Origin: an uncultured Eubacterium sp.
GTDB taxonomy: Bacteria > Bacillota > Clostridia > Lachnospirales > Lachnospiraceae
Length of the DNA stretch: 25,130 bases
NCBI GenBank assembly: GCA_900547255.1
Contig: URGC01000027.1
Coordinates: 1 to 25,130, forward strand
Reading direction: 5' to 3'
Part shown: piece by piece, positions 6,482 to 16,860 of the stretch
How positions within the stretch are numbered: position 1 is the first letter of the stretch
How the letters are laid out: each line of letters begins with the position of its first letter
The notes under the pieces: generated by a model
The model's input: the letters and a program-made list of their open reading frames with translations, nothing else
What the model was told of the DNA's origin: nothing
Databases searched by the model: none
Program-made: the position numbers and the translations under genes

Positions 6482-7904
6482 ACATTATCTCTCTGATTAC
6501 TGCAAACTGCTCCTTTGCCTTTTCATTTTCAACAGGATAATTAAGCAGCTTGTCAAGATAGCCCTGACTCATGACTATCTCACGGCTTATCGGATATACA
6601 AGTTCAAATACAAGTGATATATGACCTACAACATGGTCAATCGGAACCTTTTTGAATGAACGCAGTACAGCGTGCTCCTTCGCAAAATCTTCCATAACAG
6701 CTTCTGTCACTGCGCATTTTCTCACTTCATCAGTTGTCACGCCATAGATGCTCTCTACTCCTGTCTCATAGTTGACACGTAGTATATCTATCTTATCAGC
6801 ATCACGCAAGATATTGGTAAACATCTTCTCTCTCTCATCCATATCCTCTGGAAGCCTGTAGACGCTGTGCTGTCTAATAGAATGTTCCAGAATATTCCAC
6901 ACATCAAGTCCTTTAAGATTAGCCAGCTCTGGCACGAATGCTGCAATCAGGCCATCACGGAACAATATATTTGCTCCAAGCTCTCCATGGCTTATGGAAT
7001 CTGCATCTGAAAATGTTCCATAACGCCTTATCTGCTCAAATCTACCCACATCATGAAGCATGCCTGACAGCCATGCAATATCAATATCCGTATCACTGAG
7101 TCCCTGCGCTTCTGCTATACATTCACACAGATTTGCTACACGGTAAGTATGGTCAATCTTTAATTTAATCTTAGGGTCTGCAACATTATATGGAGATGTA
7201 TATCTTGCAAATGTGTCCATGACATGCTGCCTGTCTATCTTGAAATCCTTACCATTCCAGTAGTCAATAACGCTGACAACCTGCGAAAGATTGTGGCAGA
7301 TAACTGACGTAAGGCGCGCTATATCCTCTGTAATCTCCATAGTATCCGGGACATGTACAACCCTCATGCCCGCTGCATATCCAGCCTTGATTCCATTAAT
7401 GCTGTCCTCTATAACTATACATTCAGATGGCGTAACACCTATCTGCTCCGCCGCACGTAAGAATATATCCGGCTCCGGCTTGCCATGCTCAACCTCATCG
7501 CCATATACAACCGCATCAAGATAACTCATTGCGCCTATCTCCGTAAGGCTGTTAATTGCACTCTGCTTCTGTGTTGAAGTTGCAACCGCACATTTCAAGC
7601 CACGAGTCCTTATAGCTTCAAGCAGTGTGTATAATCCATATTTAACTGGAACACCCTCTGTCTTTCTAAGCTCATACACATAGTCTGAGCGTTCCTGCCT
7701 CATCTTCCAGTAATCAAATTTTCCCTTAAAGTACTCGTCAAAATATTCTGCACTGAGATGGGCTGGTGCACCTTTAAACTTATTAATAAGCCACATGGGA
7801 ATCTCACTTCCATGCGCCTCAAATGCATGAAGCCATCCAAGAGTTGACTGTCTCTCAGTGTCAATCATTACGCCGTCCATGTCAAATATAACACCCTTAA
7901 TCAT
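6462..7904 (-). CDS. two-domain HAD phosphatase / HD-domain hydrolase fusion
   Basis: A 480-residue protein joining two hydrolases. Residues 1-215 are a HAD-superfamily phosphatase of the beta-phosphoglucomutase-like group: Asp8 and Asp10 in FDMDGV, Ser110 in VATST, Lys142 in GKPEPD and Glu166-Asp167 in IEDSINGIKAG. Residues 225-480 carry an HD domain with His252 (DHTYR), His284-Asp285 (LHDVGRFEQ) and a further His306 (SHGELG), the metal-binding pattern of HD phosphohydrolases. Both active sites look intact. Substrates cannot be read from the sequence; phosphosugar or nucleotide phosphates are possible. The start ATG has GGAG eight bases upstream. It follows uvrA by 62 bases and may be co-transcribed with uvrBA. 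The reading frame is continuous, so this is a true fusion rather than two genes. Confidence 0.88.
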   Translation of the reverse strand: MIKGVIFDMDGVMIDTERQSTLGWLHAFEAHGSEIPMWLINKFKGAPAHLSAEYFDEYFKGKFDYWKMRQERSDYVYELRKTEGVPVKYGLYTLLEAIRTRGLKCAVATSTQKQSAINSLTEIGAMSYLDAVVYGDEVEHGKPEPDIFLRAAEQIGVTPSECIVIEDSINGIKAGYAAGMRVVHVPDTMEITEDIARLTSVICHNLSQVVSVIDYWNGKDFKIDRQHVMDTFARYTSPYNVADPKIKLKIDHTYRVANLCECIAEAQGLSDTDIDIAWLSGMLHDVGRFEQIRRYGTFSDADSISHGELGANILFRDGLIAAFVPELANLKGLDVWNILEHSIRQHSVYRLPEDMDEREKMFTNILRDADKIDILRVNYETGVESIYGVTTDEVRKCAVTEAVMEDFAKEHAVLRSFKKVPIDHVVGHISLVFELVYPISREIVMSQGYLDKLLNYPVENEKAKEQFAVIREIMCKHLAS

Positions 7905-7966
7905 ACATCAATCTCCACTCTATTATCATTTTAATATCATCTGATGCCATGACTGGACATCACAAT

Positions 7967-10801
7967 CTACAGATACTTCTTCACATACTGTCCTGTGTAA
8001 GACTTCTTATTCTTAGCAATCTCCTCAGGTGTTCCCTTGGCGATAACTGTACCACCTCTTGAACCGCCTTCTGGTCCCATATCTATTATATAGTCTGCAG
8101 TCTTGATAACATCAAGATTATGCTCAATGACAACAACAGAATTGCCGCCCTCTGCAAGCTTATGAAGAATCTCTACAAGCTTGTGGACATCTGCAAAATG
8201 TAATCCAGTTGTAGGCTCATCAAGAATATATATTGTCTTGCCTGTGCTTCTCTTGGAAAGTTCTGTTGCAAGCTTGATCCTCTGCGCCTCACCACCTGAA
8301 AGCTCTGTCGAAGGCTGTCCAAGCTTGATATATGAAAGTCCGACCTCATTGAGTGTCTCAATCTTTCTTCTGATAGATGGCACATTTTCAAAGAAATCAA
8401 CTGCTTCCTCAACCGTCATATCAAGGACATCATATATGCTCTTGCCCTTATATTTTACCTCAAGTGTCTCACGGTTATATCTCTTGCCCTCGCACACCTC
8501 ACAAGGAACATATACATCCGGCAGGAAATGCATCTCAATCTTAATAATACCATCTCCTGAACAAGCCTCGCATCTTCCGCCTTTAACATTGAAACTGAAT
8601 CTGCCTTTCTTGTATCCTCTCTCCTTGGCATCTGAAGTTGATGCGAAAAGATCACGAATCATATCAAACACGCCTGTGTATGTCGCCGGATTAGACCTTG
8701 GAGTACGTCCGATAGGAGACTGGTCTATATTGATAACCTTGTCAAGCTGCTCTATTCCATCTATTCCGTCATGCTTTCCCGGTATACATCTTGCCCTGTT
8801 GAGGTCTCTTACAAGATGCTTGTAAAGAATCTCATTGACAAGCGAACTCTTACCAGAACCTGATACACCTGTTACACATGTGACAACACCAAGTGGAATA
8901 TCAACATCTATATTCTTAAGATTGTTCTCTCTTGCTCCGCGCACTTTTAACCAGCCTGTCGGCTTACGTCTTGTCGCTGGCACTGGAATCTTGATTCTTC
9001 CGCTGAGATATGCTCCTGTAATCGACTCTGGGCATGCCATAATCTCCTTGGCAGTTCCAACCGCTACGACTTCACCACCATTTTTACCAGCACCGGGGCC
9101 TATATCAACGATATAGTCTGCCGCAAGCATAGTATCCTCATCATGCTCAACCACAATAACTGAATTACCGAGGTCTCTCAAATGCTCCAGTGTCGCAAGA
9201 AGCTTGTCATTATCCCTCTGATGAAGTCCGATACTTGGCTCATCAAGTATATATGCAACGCCGACAAGTCCAGAACCTATCTGGGTTGCAAGACGTATTC
9301 TCTGCGCCTCGCCACCTGAAAGCGTGCTTGTAGCTCTTGAAAGCGAAAGATAATCAAGTCCTACATCCATAAGGAACTTAATTCTTGCACGAATCTCTTT
9401 AAGAATCTGACCGCCAATCTTTAACTGTCTGTCTGTGAGCTTCATATCCTTTAAGAACTCATCCAGATCACCTATAGACATATTAGTTATCTCATATATG
9501 TTCTTGTCAGCTACTGTTACCGCCAGTGATGATGGTTTAAGTCTCTGTCCATGACACGCAGCACATGGTGTGATTCTCATAAATTCTTCATACGCCTGCT
9601 TCATTGTATCGGATGCAGTTTCTCTGTATCTTTTTTGAACATTTCGGACAAGTCCTTCAAATGCTATATCATATACGCCTTCTCCACGCTGTCCCTTGTA
9701 ATGTACCTTAACACTGTGTCCATTCGTACCATTGATAATGATATCTTTAATCTCATCAGGGTAATCTTTAAATGGTGTATCAAGCCTGAAATTGTACTCC
9801 TTTGCCAATGCTTTAAGAATAGCTCTTGTAAAGCTTCCCTCATCTGCCGCTGATTGCCATCCCATAGCCACAATAGCGCCTTCATCAATACTCAGGCTTT
9901 CGTCTGGAATCATAAGCTCTGCATCAAATTCCATCTTATATCCAAGTCCGAAACATTCAGGACATGCGCCAAATGGGTTGTTGAATGAAAAGCTTCTTGG
10001 CTCAATCTCATCAACACTGATTCCACAATCAGGGCATGAAAAACTCTGGCTGAAATTCATAGGTTCGCCGCCTATAACATCAACTGTCATAAGTCCTTCT
10101 GCAAGCTTCAATGTTGTCTCAATTGAATCTGTGAGCCTCTTCTGTATTCCGTCTCTTATAGAAAGTCGGTCTACAACAATCTCAATATTATGCTTCTTAT
10201 TCTTATCAAGCTTAATCTCGTCTGTCAGCTCGTACATGTTACCATCTATCATAACTCTGACGTAGCCGCCTTTTTTAGCCTGTTCTAAAAGCTTTACATG
10301 TTCACCCTTACGCCCTCTTACAACTGGTGCAAGTAACTGAATCTTAGTTCTTTCTGGAAGCTCCATTATAACATCAACCATCTGGTCAACCGTCTGCTTC
10401 ATAATCTCCTTGCCACATTTAGGACAATGAGGTGTACCAACTCTGGCATATAATAATCTGAAATAATCATATATCTCTGTGACAGTTCCTACCGTTGAAC
10501 GCGGATTCCTGTTCGTAGACTTCTGATCGATAGAAACTGCTGGTGATAAGCCTTCAATGCTCTCCACATTAGGCTTCTCCATCTGTCCTAAAAACATTCT
10601 TGCATAGGAAGACAACGACTCCATGTATCTTCTCTGACCTTCTGCATATATTGTATCAAATGCAAGGCTTGATTTACCTGAACCAGACAGACCTGTAAGG
10701 ACTACGAGCTCATTTCTTGGAATATCAACAGAGATATTCTTAAGATTGTGCTCATTAGCTCCTCTTATCTTGATAAACTGTCTGTAATTACCTTTCTCCA
10801 T
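7967..10801 (-). CDS. uvrA: excinuclease ABC subunit A
   Basis: A 944-residue UvrA, normal for the family. As a dimer it scans DNA for bulky lesions and loads UvrB in nucleotide excision repair. Two ABC ATPase modules are present: Walker A GLSGSGKS at residues 37-44 and a second, GVSGSGKSS, in the C-terminal half, with signatures [12 protein letters not shown] and [12 protein letters not shown] and Walker B motifs ending ILDEPS and ILDEPT. Zinc-binding cysteine pairs are intact: CPKC, CPDC...CPEC and CEAC...CEVC. The start ATG has GGAGG at seven bases. It lies 87 bases downstream of uvrB in the same direction, so it is probably transcribed from the uvrB promoter and its LexA-like box. Confidence 0.98.
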   Translation of the reverse strand: MEKGNYRQFIKIRGANEHNLKNISVDIPRNELVVLTGLSGSGKSSLAFDTIYAEGQRRYMESLSSYARMFLGQMEKPNVESIEGLSPAVSIDQKSTNRNPRSTVGTVTEIYDYFRLLYARVGTPHCPKCGKEIMKQTVDQMVDVIMELPERTKIQLLAPVVRGRKGEHVKLLEQAKKGGYVRVMIDGNMYELTDEIKLDKNKKHNIEIVVDRLSIRDGIQKRLTDSIETTLKLAEGLMTVDVIGGEPMNFSQSFSCPDCGISVDEIEPRSFSFNNPFGACPECFGLGYKMEFDAELMIPDESLSIDEGAIVAMGWQSAADEGSFTRAILKALAKEYNFRLDTPFKDYPDEIKDIIINGTNGHSVKVHYKGQRGEGVYDIAFEGLVRNVQKRYRETASDTMKQAYEEFMRITPCAACHGQRLKPSSLAVTVADKNIYEITNMSIGDLDEFLKDMKLTDRQLKIGGQILKEIRARIKFLMDVGLDYLSLSRATSTLSGGEAQRIRLATQIGSGLVGVAYILDEPSIGLHQRDNDKLLATLEHLRDLGNSVIVVEHDEDTMLAADYIVDIGPGAGKNGGEVVAVGTAKEIMACPESITGAYLSGRIKIPVPATRRKPTGWLKVRGARENNLKNIDVDIPLGVVTCVTGVSGSGKSSLVNEILYKHLVRDLNRARCIPGKHDGIDGIEQLDKVINIDQSPIGRTPRSNPATYTGVFDMIRDLFASTSDAKERGYKKGRFSFNVKGGRCEACSGDGIIKIEMHFLPDVYVPCEVCEGKRYNRETLEVKYKGKSIYDVLDMTVEEAVDFFENVPSIRRKIETLNEVGLSYIKLGQPSTELSGGEAQRIKLATELSKRSTGKTIYILDEPTTGLHFADVHKLVEILHKLAEGGNSVVVIEHNLDVIKTADYIIDMGPEGGSRGGTVIAKGTPEEIAKNKKSYTGQYVKKYL

Positions 10802-10888
10802 CTTAAACCTCCATAGTGAAAGTTATTATAATTATCTTACAAATACCACATAGTATACCCTTATATTGATGCGGCATCTATTATAAAT

Positions 10889-12883
10889 TTACTTCGTCTC
10901 ATATAAATACTTATTAATCTCTATCATCTTATCCCTGAGCATAGCGGCTTCCTCAAAGTTGAGTTCTGCTGCTGCCTTGTGCATGTTCTTCTCAACTTCC
11001 TTCTTAACCTTCTCAAGCTCCTGTCTGCTCATAGATTCCATATCCTTCTCTAATGTACCCTTGGCATCGCCGACACCCTCTGCAACCTTAGATATACTGA
11101 TAAGGTCGCGCACTGCCTTTCTTATCGTCTGTGGTGTTATTCCATGCTCTTCGTTGTACTGCTGCTGAATCTTTCTACGTCGTTCTGTCTCCGAGATAGC
11201 CTTCTCCATTGACTCTGTAATCTTATCAGCATACATGATAACATGTCCATCAGCATTACGCGCCGCACGTCCAATCGTCTGTATAAGAGAGGTCTCTGTT
11301 CTAAGGAAGCCTTCTTTATCTGCATCAAGAATCGCAACAAGCGTAATCTCCGGTATATCCAGTCCCTCTCGGAGCAGATTAATACCAACGAGCACATCAA
11401 ATGCATCAAGTCGCATATCTCTTATAATCTTCTGACGTTCAAGAGTATCAATGTCAGCATGCAGATACTTAACTCTTATTCCAATCTCTTTCAGATAATC
11501 TGTCAAATCTTCTGCCATTCTCTTAGTAAGTGTTGTGACAAGTATCTTATTATGCTTGGCAGTCTCTTTATTAATCTCTGACACCAAATCATCAATCTGT
11601 CCTTCAATCGGACGTACGCTTATCTCTGGGTCAAGAAGTCCTGTAGGTCTTATTATCTGCTCTGCCCTCATCAGCTCATGTTCACTCTCATATGTGCTAG
11701 GAGTAGCCGACACGAACAGCATCTGTGATATCTTATTCTCAAATTCCGTGAAATTCAGTGGTCTGTTATCCTTGGCAGATGGCAGACGGAAACCATATTC
11801 AACAAGTGTGTTCTTCCTTGACTGGTCACCCGCATACATGCCCCTTATCTGTGGAATAGTTATATGCGACTCGTCCACAATAATAAGGAAATCATCTGGG
11901 AAATAATCCATAAGTGTATATGGTGGAACTCCCGCTGGAAGACCTGCCAGATGTCTTGAATAATTCTCAATACCAGAGCAAAAGCCAGTCTCCTGCATCA
12001 TCTCTATATCAAAATTCGTTCTCTCTTCAATTCTCTGGGCTTCAATCAGCTTATCCTCTCCCTTGAAATACTTGATTCTCTCCTCAAGTTCTGCCTTAAT
12101 ATTCTCAATGGCAGCATTCATCTTGTCGTGCTCAACTACATAATGCGAATTAGGGAATATCGCTACATGCTCAAGTTCTCTCTTAACCTCGCCTGTGAGT
12201 GAATCGATCTCACTGATTCTGTCAACCTCGTCTCCAAAAAATTCAATTCTTACCGCATCACCACTGGAACTTGCCGGATACACCTCGACCACATCACCGC
12301 GCACTCTGAATGTACCACGCTTAAAATCCTGGTCACCTCTTACATACTGCACATCTACAAGCTTTCTTATGACATCATCCCTGTCCTTCTCCATTCCCGG
12401 ACGCAGTGAGATAACCATGTTCAGATAGTCAACTGGCGCACCTAAACCATATATACATGACACTGATGCAACAATAATGACGTCTTTCCTCTCTGACAGT
12501 GAAGCAGTTGCCGAATGTCTTAGCTTATCTATCTCATCATTGATAGATGAATCCTTAGCTATATAAGTATCGCTCTGTGGCACATAAGCCTCAGGCTGAT
12601 AATAATCATAGTATGACACGAAATACTCCACAGCATTATTAGGAAAGAATTCCTTCATCTCTCCATACAACTGCGCCGCAAGTGTCTTATTATGCGATAT
12701 GATAAGTGTAGGCTTCTGTACACGTTCTATAATATTCGCCATTGTAAATGTCTTACCAGAACCAGTTACACCTACTAGTGTCTCGAACTGGTTGCCTTCT
12801 TCAAATCCCTTTGCCAGTGCCTCAATCGCCTGTGGCTGGTCACCAGTTGGTTTATATTCAGATACAAGTTGGAATCGCTCCAT
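10889..12883 (-). CDS. uvrB: excinuclease ABC subunit B
   Basis: A 664-residue UvrB, the DNA-damage-verifying helicase of nucleotide excision repair that receives lesions from UvrA and recruits UvrC. Visible features are Walker A GVTGSGKT, the beta-hairpin region with [13 protein letters not shown], the DESH box (VDESH), helicase motif [11 protein letters not shown], and a C-terminal UVR motif ([13 protein letters not shown]) that contacts UvrC. The start is ATG at 12883-12881, with GGAGGTG directly upstream; an in-frame ATG four codons earlier would place the ribosome site inside the gene. It heads a likely uvrB-uvrA operon. Upstream are a promoter and a LexA-like box, so SOS induction is expected. 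Confidence 0.98.
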   Translation of the reverse strand: MERFQLVSEYKPTGDQPQAIEALAKGFEEGNQFETLVGVTGSGKTFTMANIIERVQKPTLIISHNKTLAAQLYGEMKEFFPNNAVEYFVSYYDYYQPEAYVPQSDTYIAKDSSINDEIDKLRHSATASLSERKDVIIVASVSCIYGLGAPVDYLNMVISLRPGMEKDRDDVIRKLVDVQYVRGDQDFKRGTFRVRGDVVEVYPASSSGDAVRIEFFGDEVDRISEIDSLTGEVKRELEHVAIFPNSHYVVEHDKMNAAIENIKAELEERIKYFKGEDKLIEAQRIEERTNFDIEMMQETGFCSGIENYSRHLAGLPAGVPPYTLMDYFPDDFLIIVDESHITIPQIRGMYAGDQSRKNTLVEYGFRLPSAKDNRPLNFTEFENKISQMLFVSATPSTYESEHELMRAEQIIRPTGLLDPEISVRPIEGQIDDLVSEINKETAKHNKILVTTLTKRMAEDLTDYLKEIGIRVKYLHADIDTLERQKIIRDMRLDAFDVLVGINLLREGLDIPEITLVAILDADKEGFLRTETSLIQTIGRAARNADGHVIMYADKITESMEKAISETERRRKIQQQYNEEHGITPQTIRKAVRDLISISKVAEGVGDAKGTLEKDMESMSRQELEKVKKEVEKNMHKAAAELNFEEAAMLRDKMIEINKYLYETK

Positions 12884-12971
12884 GTACACCTCCATAATCT
12901 ATAAGCATATCTTTCTTAAATAATTCTGTCCCGCAGTGCATGTCCAAGCAATCTATAGCTTGCTTACGCAC

Positions 12972-13022
12972 ATTATAACATTATCATTTTAAATTGTATA
13001 TACTAAATCGAATATTTGTTCT
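12972..13022 (-). promoter_or_regulatory. uvrB promoter with a LexA-like (SOS) box
   Basis: On the minus strand TATACA (13000-12995) and TATAAT (12977-12972) are 17 bases apart, with an extended -10 TGT. Just upstream, 13009-13022 reads CGAATATTTGTTCT on the plus strand, matching the Gram-positive LexA pattern CGAAC-N4-GTTCG at all but two bases. This agrees with uvrB and uvrA being classic SOS genes. Confidence 0.65.
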
Positions 13023-13048
13023 ATTATTATATGTAAATATTAAATATA

Positions 13049-13130
13049 TTTTGGATTTCCCTATGGCTTAAATATACAAATTTCAAAAAATAAATCCAAA
13101 ATCACCCTCAAAAAGCATAAATTTCCATAG
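13049..13130. repeat. nested inverted repeats in AT-rich intergenic DNA
   Basis: TTTTGGATTT (13049-13058) and AAATCCAAAA (13092-13101) are perfect inverted copies. CTATGG (13061-13066) and CCATAG (13125-13130) form a second, interleaved pair. This is part of the gene-free stretch 12884-13365 between uvrB and the S41 protease gene. No convincing reading frame with a ribosome site lies here. The repeats may be a degenerate mobile repeat or a structured RNA. Confidence 0.45.
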
Positions 13131-13196
13131 CAATTTTCTTTATATCATCAAAAACAAGAAAATAATCCAAATATCCGAATAAAAATGGATTTATCA

Positions 13197-13252
13197 GCGC
13201 AATTCATGACTATTGCTCCAAAAATCGGGTTTAGCGAAGTCATGAATTGCGC
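13197..13252. repeat. perfect 15-base inverted repeat
   Basis: GCGCAATTCATGACT (13197-13211) and AGTCATGAATTGCGC (13238-13252) are perfect inverted copies around a 26-base loop. It lies beyond the terminator of the S41 protease gene. No T-run follows on either strand at terminator distance. A 15-base perfect arm is unlikely by chance and suggests a miniature repeat element or a stable RNA hairpin. Confidence 0.7.
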
Positions 13253-13284
13253 AATACTCCCCCTCAACACTGCAACACACCCGC

Positions 13285-13342
13285 AAAAAAGTGGCATCCC
13301 TTGATACATCCCAGAAATCTGGGAACATATCAAAGGGATGCC
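13285..13342 (-). terminator. terminator after the S41 protease gene
   Basis: GGCATCCCTTGATA... (from 13293) pairs with ...TATCAAAGGGATGCC (to 13342), with a further CCCAGA/TCTGGG inner stem. On the minus strand it is followed by TTTTTT (13290-13285). It ends the leftward operon just after the stop at 13366. Confidence 0.9.
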
Positions 13343-13365
13343 GCTCCACCACATCATAATTATAT

Positions 13366-14679
13366 TTATTTCAACTGCGACTTCACGTAATCCATCGCTG
13401 CATCATACTGGTTATCGCCATCTGCATTGCTGTCGTACTCAACCACAATATCAGGTGTCACGCCATGTCCGTGAATGTCTTGACCCTTTGGTGTGTAGTA
13501 CTTGGCAATTGTATACTTGATTGCGCTTCCATCTGTAAGAGGCTGTATCGTCTGTACAATTCCCTTTCCAAATGTCTGCGTTCCGATAATCTTAGCCTTG
13601 CCGTAATCCTGCAATGCGCCTGCGAAAATCTCAGAAGCACTTGCACTGTTGCCGTCTACAAGAACCGCGATAGGAATACTAAGCTCATTGTTGCTCTTGC
13701 CATTGTATTCTTTTCTGTTGCCGTCAACATCTTCTGTATACACGATAAGTCCCTTAGGAACAATCTGGTCTACAATGTCAACTACAACTGAAAGCACTCC
13801 ACCTGGATTAGAGCGGACATCTATTACAAGGCCTTTCATGCCCTGATTCTGAAGGTCATTTAACGCATCTTTAAACTGCTCTGTTGTGACATCATCAAAC
13901 TGGCTTATGATAATATATCCTATAGAATCTTCTCTCATCTCGTAATCAACAGTCTTGATATTAACTGCATCCCTTGTGATAGAGAAGTCCATTGTCTGAC
14001 CATCCCTTACAACTGTAAGCTTAACCTGAGTCCCCTTATCACCCTTGATAAGTGCTACTGCCGCTGACAAATCCATATCCATGATGTCCTTGCCATCAAC
14101 CTTGATAACTCTGTCACCTTTGCGGACTCCAGCCTTGTATGCAGGTGCGTTGGAATAAGGCTCAACTATCACAATTCCGCCTTCATCACTCTTCTGGCAT
14201 ACAGCACCAATTCCATAGAAAGTTCCGCTTGTTGATTCCATGAGAGACTTGTACTCTTCTGGTGTGTAATATACTGTGTATTTGTCACCATATGAAGAAA
14301 GATAAGCCTTGTATATATTGTTGGCTGCTGTCTCATCATCAACATTGTCAAAATAAAACTTATCACTGAGTACCGAGTCCAGTACATTAAGCTTTGCCTC
14401 AACCTCGCTTCCTATTCCATCTGAATCATTAGATGATGTACCTGTCACATATATGCCATCTGTTGATATGTGGAAGAATCCAGAACCTACAAGCCCTGTC
14501 AATCCGGCAACCACAAGTGTTACCGATATAATAATTCCTAATAATATGCCTAAAAGCAGCGAACCAACGCTGCTTTTTTTCTTAGGTGTATTTCTCTTGT
14601 ATTCCTCATATGACTGATAATTGTCATTCTGGTTATAACCATTATTCTGATTATAATTGTTATTATACTGATTATCCAT
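13366..14679 (-). CDS. S41-family C-terminal processing protease (CtpA/CtpB-like)
   Basis: A 437-residue membrane-anchored serine protease. The first 35 residues are rich in Asn and Tyr and lie in the cytoplasm; one membrane segment spans about 39-64; a PDZ domain covers about 150-235; the S41 peptidase domain follows, with catalytic Ser347 in NSASASE, Lys372 in FGKG and Gln376. Ser and Lys are 25 residues apart, as in Tsp/Prc proteases. It would act outside the membrane, trimming C-termini. It starts 15 bases after the M23 peptidase gene and ends at a terminator, so it is the last gene of the division/wall operon. Prc-type proteases elsewhere control wall hydrolases, so control of the neighbouring hydrolase is an inference worth testing. 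Confidence 0.93.
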   Translation of the reverse strand: MDNQYNNNYNQNNGYNQNDNYQSYEEYKRNTPKKKSSVGSLLLGILLGIIISVTLVVAGLTGLVGSGFFHISTDGIYVTGTSSNDSDGIGSEVEAKLNVLDSVLSDKFYFDNVDDETAANNIYKAYLSSYGDKYTVYYTPEEYKSLMESTSGTFYGIGAVCQKSDEGGIVIVEPYSNAPAYKAGVRKGDRVIKVDGKDIMDMDLSAAVALIKGDKGTQVKLTVVRDGQTMDFSITRDAVNIKTVDYEMREDSIGYIIISQFDDVTTEQFKDALNDLQNQGMKGLVIDVRSNPGGVLSVVVDIVDQIVPKGLIVYTEDVDGNRKEYNGKSNNELSIPIAVLVDGNSASASEIFAGALQDYGKAKIIGTQTFGKGIVQTIQPLTDGSAIKYTIAKYYTPKGQDIHGHGVTPDIVVEYDSNADGDNQYDAAMDYVKSQLK

Positions 14680-14694
14680 ATTGCTCCTTTAATA

Positions 14695-15897
14695 TTATGG
14701 CTTGCTTACATAATTCCATGGATTGACATAATTACCATTGAGACGCACACCAAAGTGAAGATGTGCACCTGTTGAGTTACCAGTTGAACCCATAGTTGCT
14801 ATCTGCTGTCCCTTAGTTACAGTATCACCTACTTTAACCAGAAGTGCTGAACAATGCATATATACTGTATACAATCCGTCACCATGATATATCCATATCC
14901 AGTTACCCGCTGTAGCATTAGATGCAGCGATAGTAACCTGACCGCTGTCGGCTGCATATATAGGGTCTCCCCATACACCACGCTTCTGTGCTCCGATATC
15001 AATCCCCTGATGAGGTTTGCTTCTGTCTTCTTTATCACCATAATTAGATGTTATACGCGTAGAAGGTGTTGGCCACTGGAATTTACCTGTACCAGTTACT
15101 GTAGGATTACCCTGTGCCTTCATCTGCTCTTCCATCTGCTTAACCTGATCTTCCAACTGGGAAAGGTCTGTCGTGAGCTGCTTTTCAAGACTTGATGCCT
15201 GACCTAACTGGCTTGTAAGCTTATTCATCTCTGCTTCTCTCTGTGCCGCAAGCTGCTGATATTCAGCCTTCTGATTATCAAGCTCACTCTTCTGGTCCTG
15301 AAGTAATGCATATTCATCCTCAAGATCCTGCTTTGTCTGCTCTACATAAGCAACAGTCTCCTGATATCTTATCATCATATCTCTATCATATGCTGATATC
15401 TTAGATATATACTCAGCCTTATTAAGAAGGTCTCCAACACTCTCTGACTGAAGCATCAGCGCAATATAACTCTCAGTGTTATGCTCGTACATAAACTGGA
15501 TTCTTAACTTCATCATATCGTACTGGTTGTCAACATCTTGTTTAGCCGCCTCAAGACTCTCCTCAGTCGACTTGATATTTTCTTCAATCTGGGTAATATT
15601 ATCACTCAATGCATACAACTGTGTATCAAGTGTTGAGATTGCACCGTCAAATTTGTTAATGTATTCTTTAGTAGTATTGGCCTGCGCCTTCAAATCATTA
15701 ATCTGACTACGCACATTTTCCAACTGCTTCTGAATCTTCTCCGCATCAGACTTGGCACTGTTAATCTCGTCCTGTGTTATACCATAGACCTCTGTAACGC
15801 CATTAAGTACTAATACATTGGAGCTGATCATCAATACAAAGCAGAGAAGTATTGCCGGTATTTTACACATATATAATCTGCGCATAAAAACTTTCAT
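14695..15897 (-). CDS. secreted coiled-coil M23 (LytM) peptidoglycan peptidase
   Basis: A 400-residue exported murein hydrolase. A signal peptide occupies about residues 1-39 (basic start, hydrophobic AILLCFVLMISSNVLVL, end near VYG). Residues 42-262 form a long coiled coil, and the C-terminal LytM domain has the zinc ligands His296 and Asp300 (HQGID), His379-x-His381 (HLHFG) and His348. The architecture is that of EnvC/CwlO/PcsB-type hydrolases regulated by FtsEX, and ftsE and ftsX lie directly upstream. The active-site residues are all present, so it is probably a real hydrolase rather than only an activator as in EnvC. The start ATG at 15897 follows AAGGAGAGG by about 11 bases. Confidence 0.93.
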   Translation of the reverse strand: MKVFMRRLYMCKIPAILLCFVLMISSNVLVLNGVTEVYGITQDEINSAKSDAEKIQKQLENVRSQINDLKAQANTTKEYINKFDGAISTLDTQLYALSDNITQIEENIKSTEESLEAAKQDVDNQYDMMKLRIQFMYEHNTESYIALMLQSESVGDLLNKAEYISKISAYDRDMMIRYQETVAYVEQTKQDLEDEYALLQDQKSELDNQKAEYQQLAAQREAEMNKLTSQLGQASSLEKQLTTDLSQLEDQVKQMEEQMKAQGNPTVTGTGKFQWPTPSTRITSNYGDKEDRSKPHQGIDIGAQKRGVWGDPIYAADSGQVTIAASNATAGNWIWIYHGDGLYTVYMHCSALLVKVGDTVTKGQQIATMGSTGNSTGAHLHFGVRLNGNYVNPWNYVSKP

Positions 15898-15951
15898 GTA
15901 TCACATTACCTCTCCTTACATACATTATCCCACATTTATTTATAAATGTTA

Positions 15952-16860
15952 TTACACATTTGCATGCTTATGAACCGCAAATGAACTTCCAATTGCACCG
16001 ATACCAATTCCTAATGCAATGCTTATTGGAACAAGAATCTTAAATACATCCTGGACTGACATAAATACGAGAATATTGCTAAGCACTGAGAACTTCTCAA
16101 GTACATATCCGATTATGCTCTGATACATATATCCAAGAATTAAAAGTGGTATGATTGAGCCAATAATTCCGATTGTGATACCTTCAACGAAGAATGGCGC
16201 ATTAACGAACGCATCTGTCGCACCGATGAACTTCATGATAGATATCTCATCCTTACGTACTGTAATACCTATAACAATTGTGTTAGTTATAAGGAATATA
16301 GATACCGCAAGAAGTATGATAATAATAGCTGCCGCAACATATCCTACAAGACTTGCTGCACTTGAAAGACTTGTCGCTGTTATCTCTGACCTGTTAACCT
16401 GTCTTACACCGTCAAGATTCTCAAGGTATGTCACAAGTGTTGACTGCATTGAGGCATCATTAAGATATACTTCATATGATGATGAATTAGCTAATGGGTT
16501 GTCATCCTTGAATCCTTCGGCAAGTTCTGGATAATCCTTAAAATACTCTGACTTAAATGTGTTCCATGCCTCTTCTGCCGATGTATAATGGACATCTGAA
16601 ACCTCAACACGCTTTCTTATCGTGTCACCAAGCTTATTGATATCAGTCTGTGAAAGTCCCTCATCAAAGAACACTGTTACACATACTTCATTCTCAGCTT
16701 TCTTAACCATGTACTGGAAATTAACTACAATTGAATATAATATTCCGAAAAGGAATATACATGCTGCTATCGTGGCTATAGATGCCAGCGAGAATAATCG
16801 GTTTCTGTAGATATTCTTGAAACCGTCTTTTATATGATAAAATAATGACCTAATCTTCAT
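15952..16860 (-). CDS. ftsX: cell-division ABC transporter membrane protein FtsX
   Basis: A 302-residue FtsX. It has a short cytoplasmic start with KDGFKNIYRNRLFSLASIAT, a first membrane helix, an external domain of about 100 residues (approximately 45-145) that in this family contacts wall hydrolases, and three further helices toward the C-terminus. It transmits ATP-driven signals from FtsE to hydrolases outside the cell. The start chosen is ATG at 16860-16858, which overlaps the last 11 bases of ftsE and has an AAAGGGTGG ribosome site; an upstream in-frame ATG at 16905 would lie inside ftsE and lacks support. The hydrolase gene follows 54 bases later. Confidence 0.94.
   Translation of the reverse strand: MKIRSLFYHIKDGFKNIYRNRLFSLASIATIAACIFLFGILYSIVVNFQYMVKKAENEVCVTVFFDEGLSQTDINKLGDTIRKRVEVSDVHYTSAEEAWNTFKSEYFKDYPELAEGFKDDNPLANSSSYEVYLNDASMQSTLVTYLENLDGVRQVNRSEITATSLSSAASLVGYVAAAIIIILLAVSIFLITNTIVIGITVRKDEISIMKFIGATDAFVNAPFFVEGITIGIIGSIIPLLILGYMYQSIIGYVLEKFSVLSNILVFMSVQDVFKILVPISIALGIGIGAIGSSFAVHKHANV

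Noticed and set aside
8181..8825. A 214-codon plus-strand open frame opposite uvrA
   Set aside because: It lies wholly antisense to strongly conserved uvrA coding sequence, has no ribosome site or recognisable motif, and is explained by codon bias of the real gene.
13148..13357. A 69-codon minus-strand frame in the repeat-rich intergenic region
   Set aside because: It spans the 15-base inverted repeat and the S41 terminator hairpin, lacks a good ribosome site, and is better seen as sequence of repeats.
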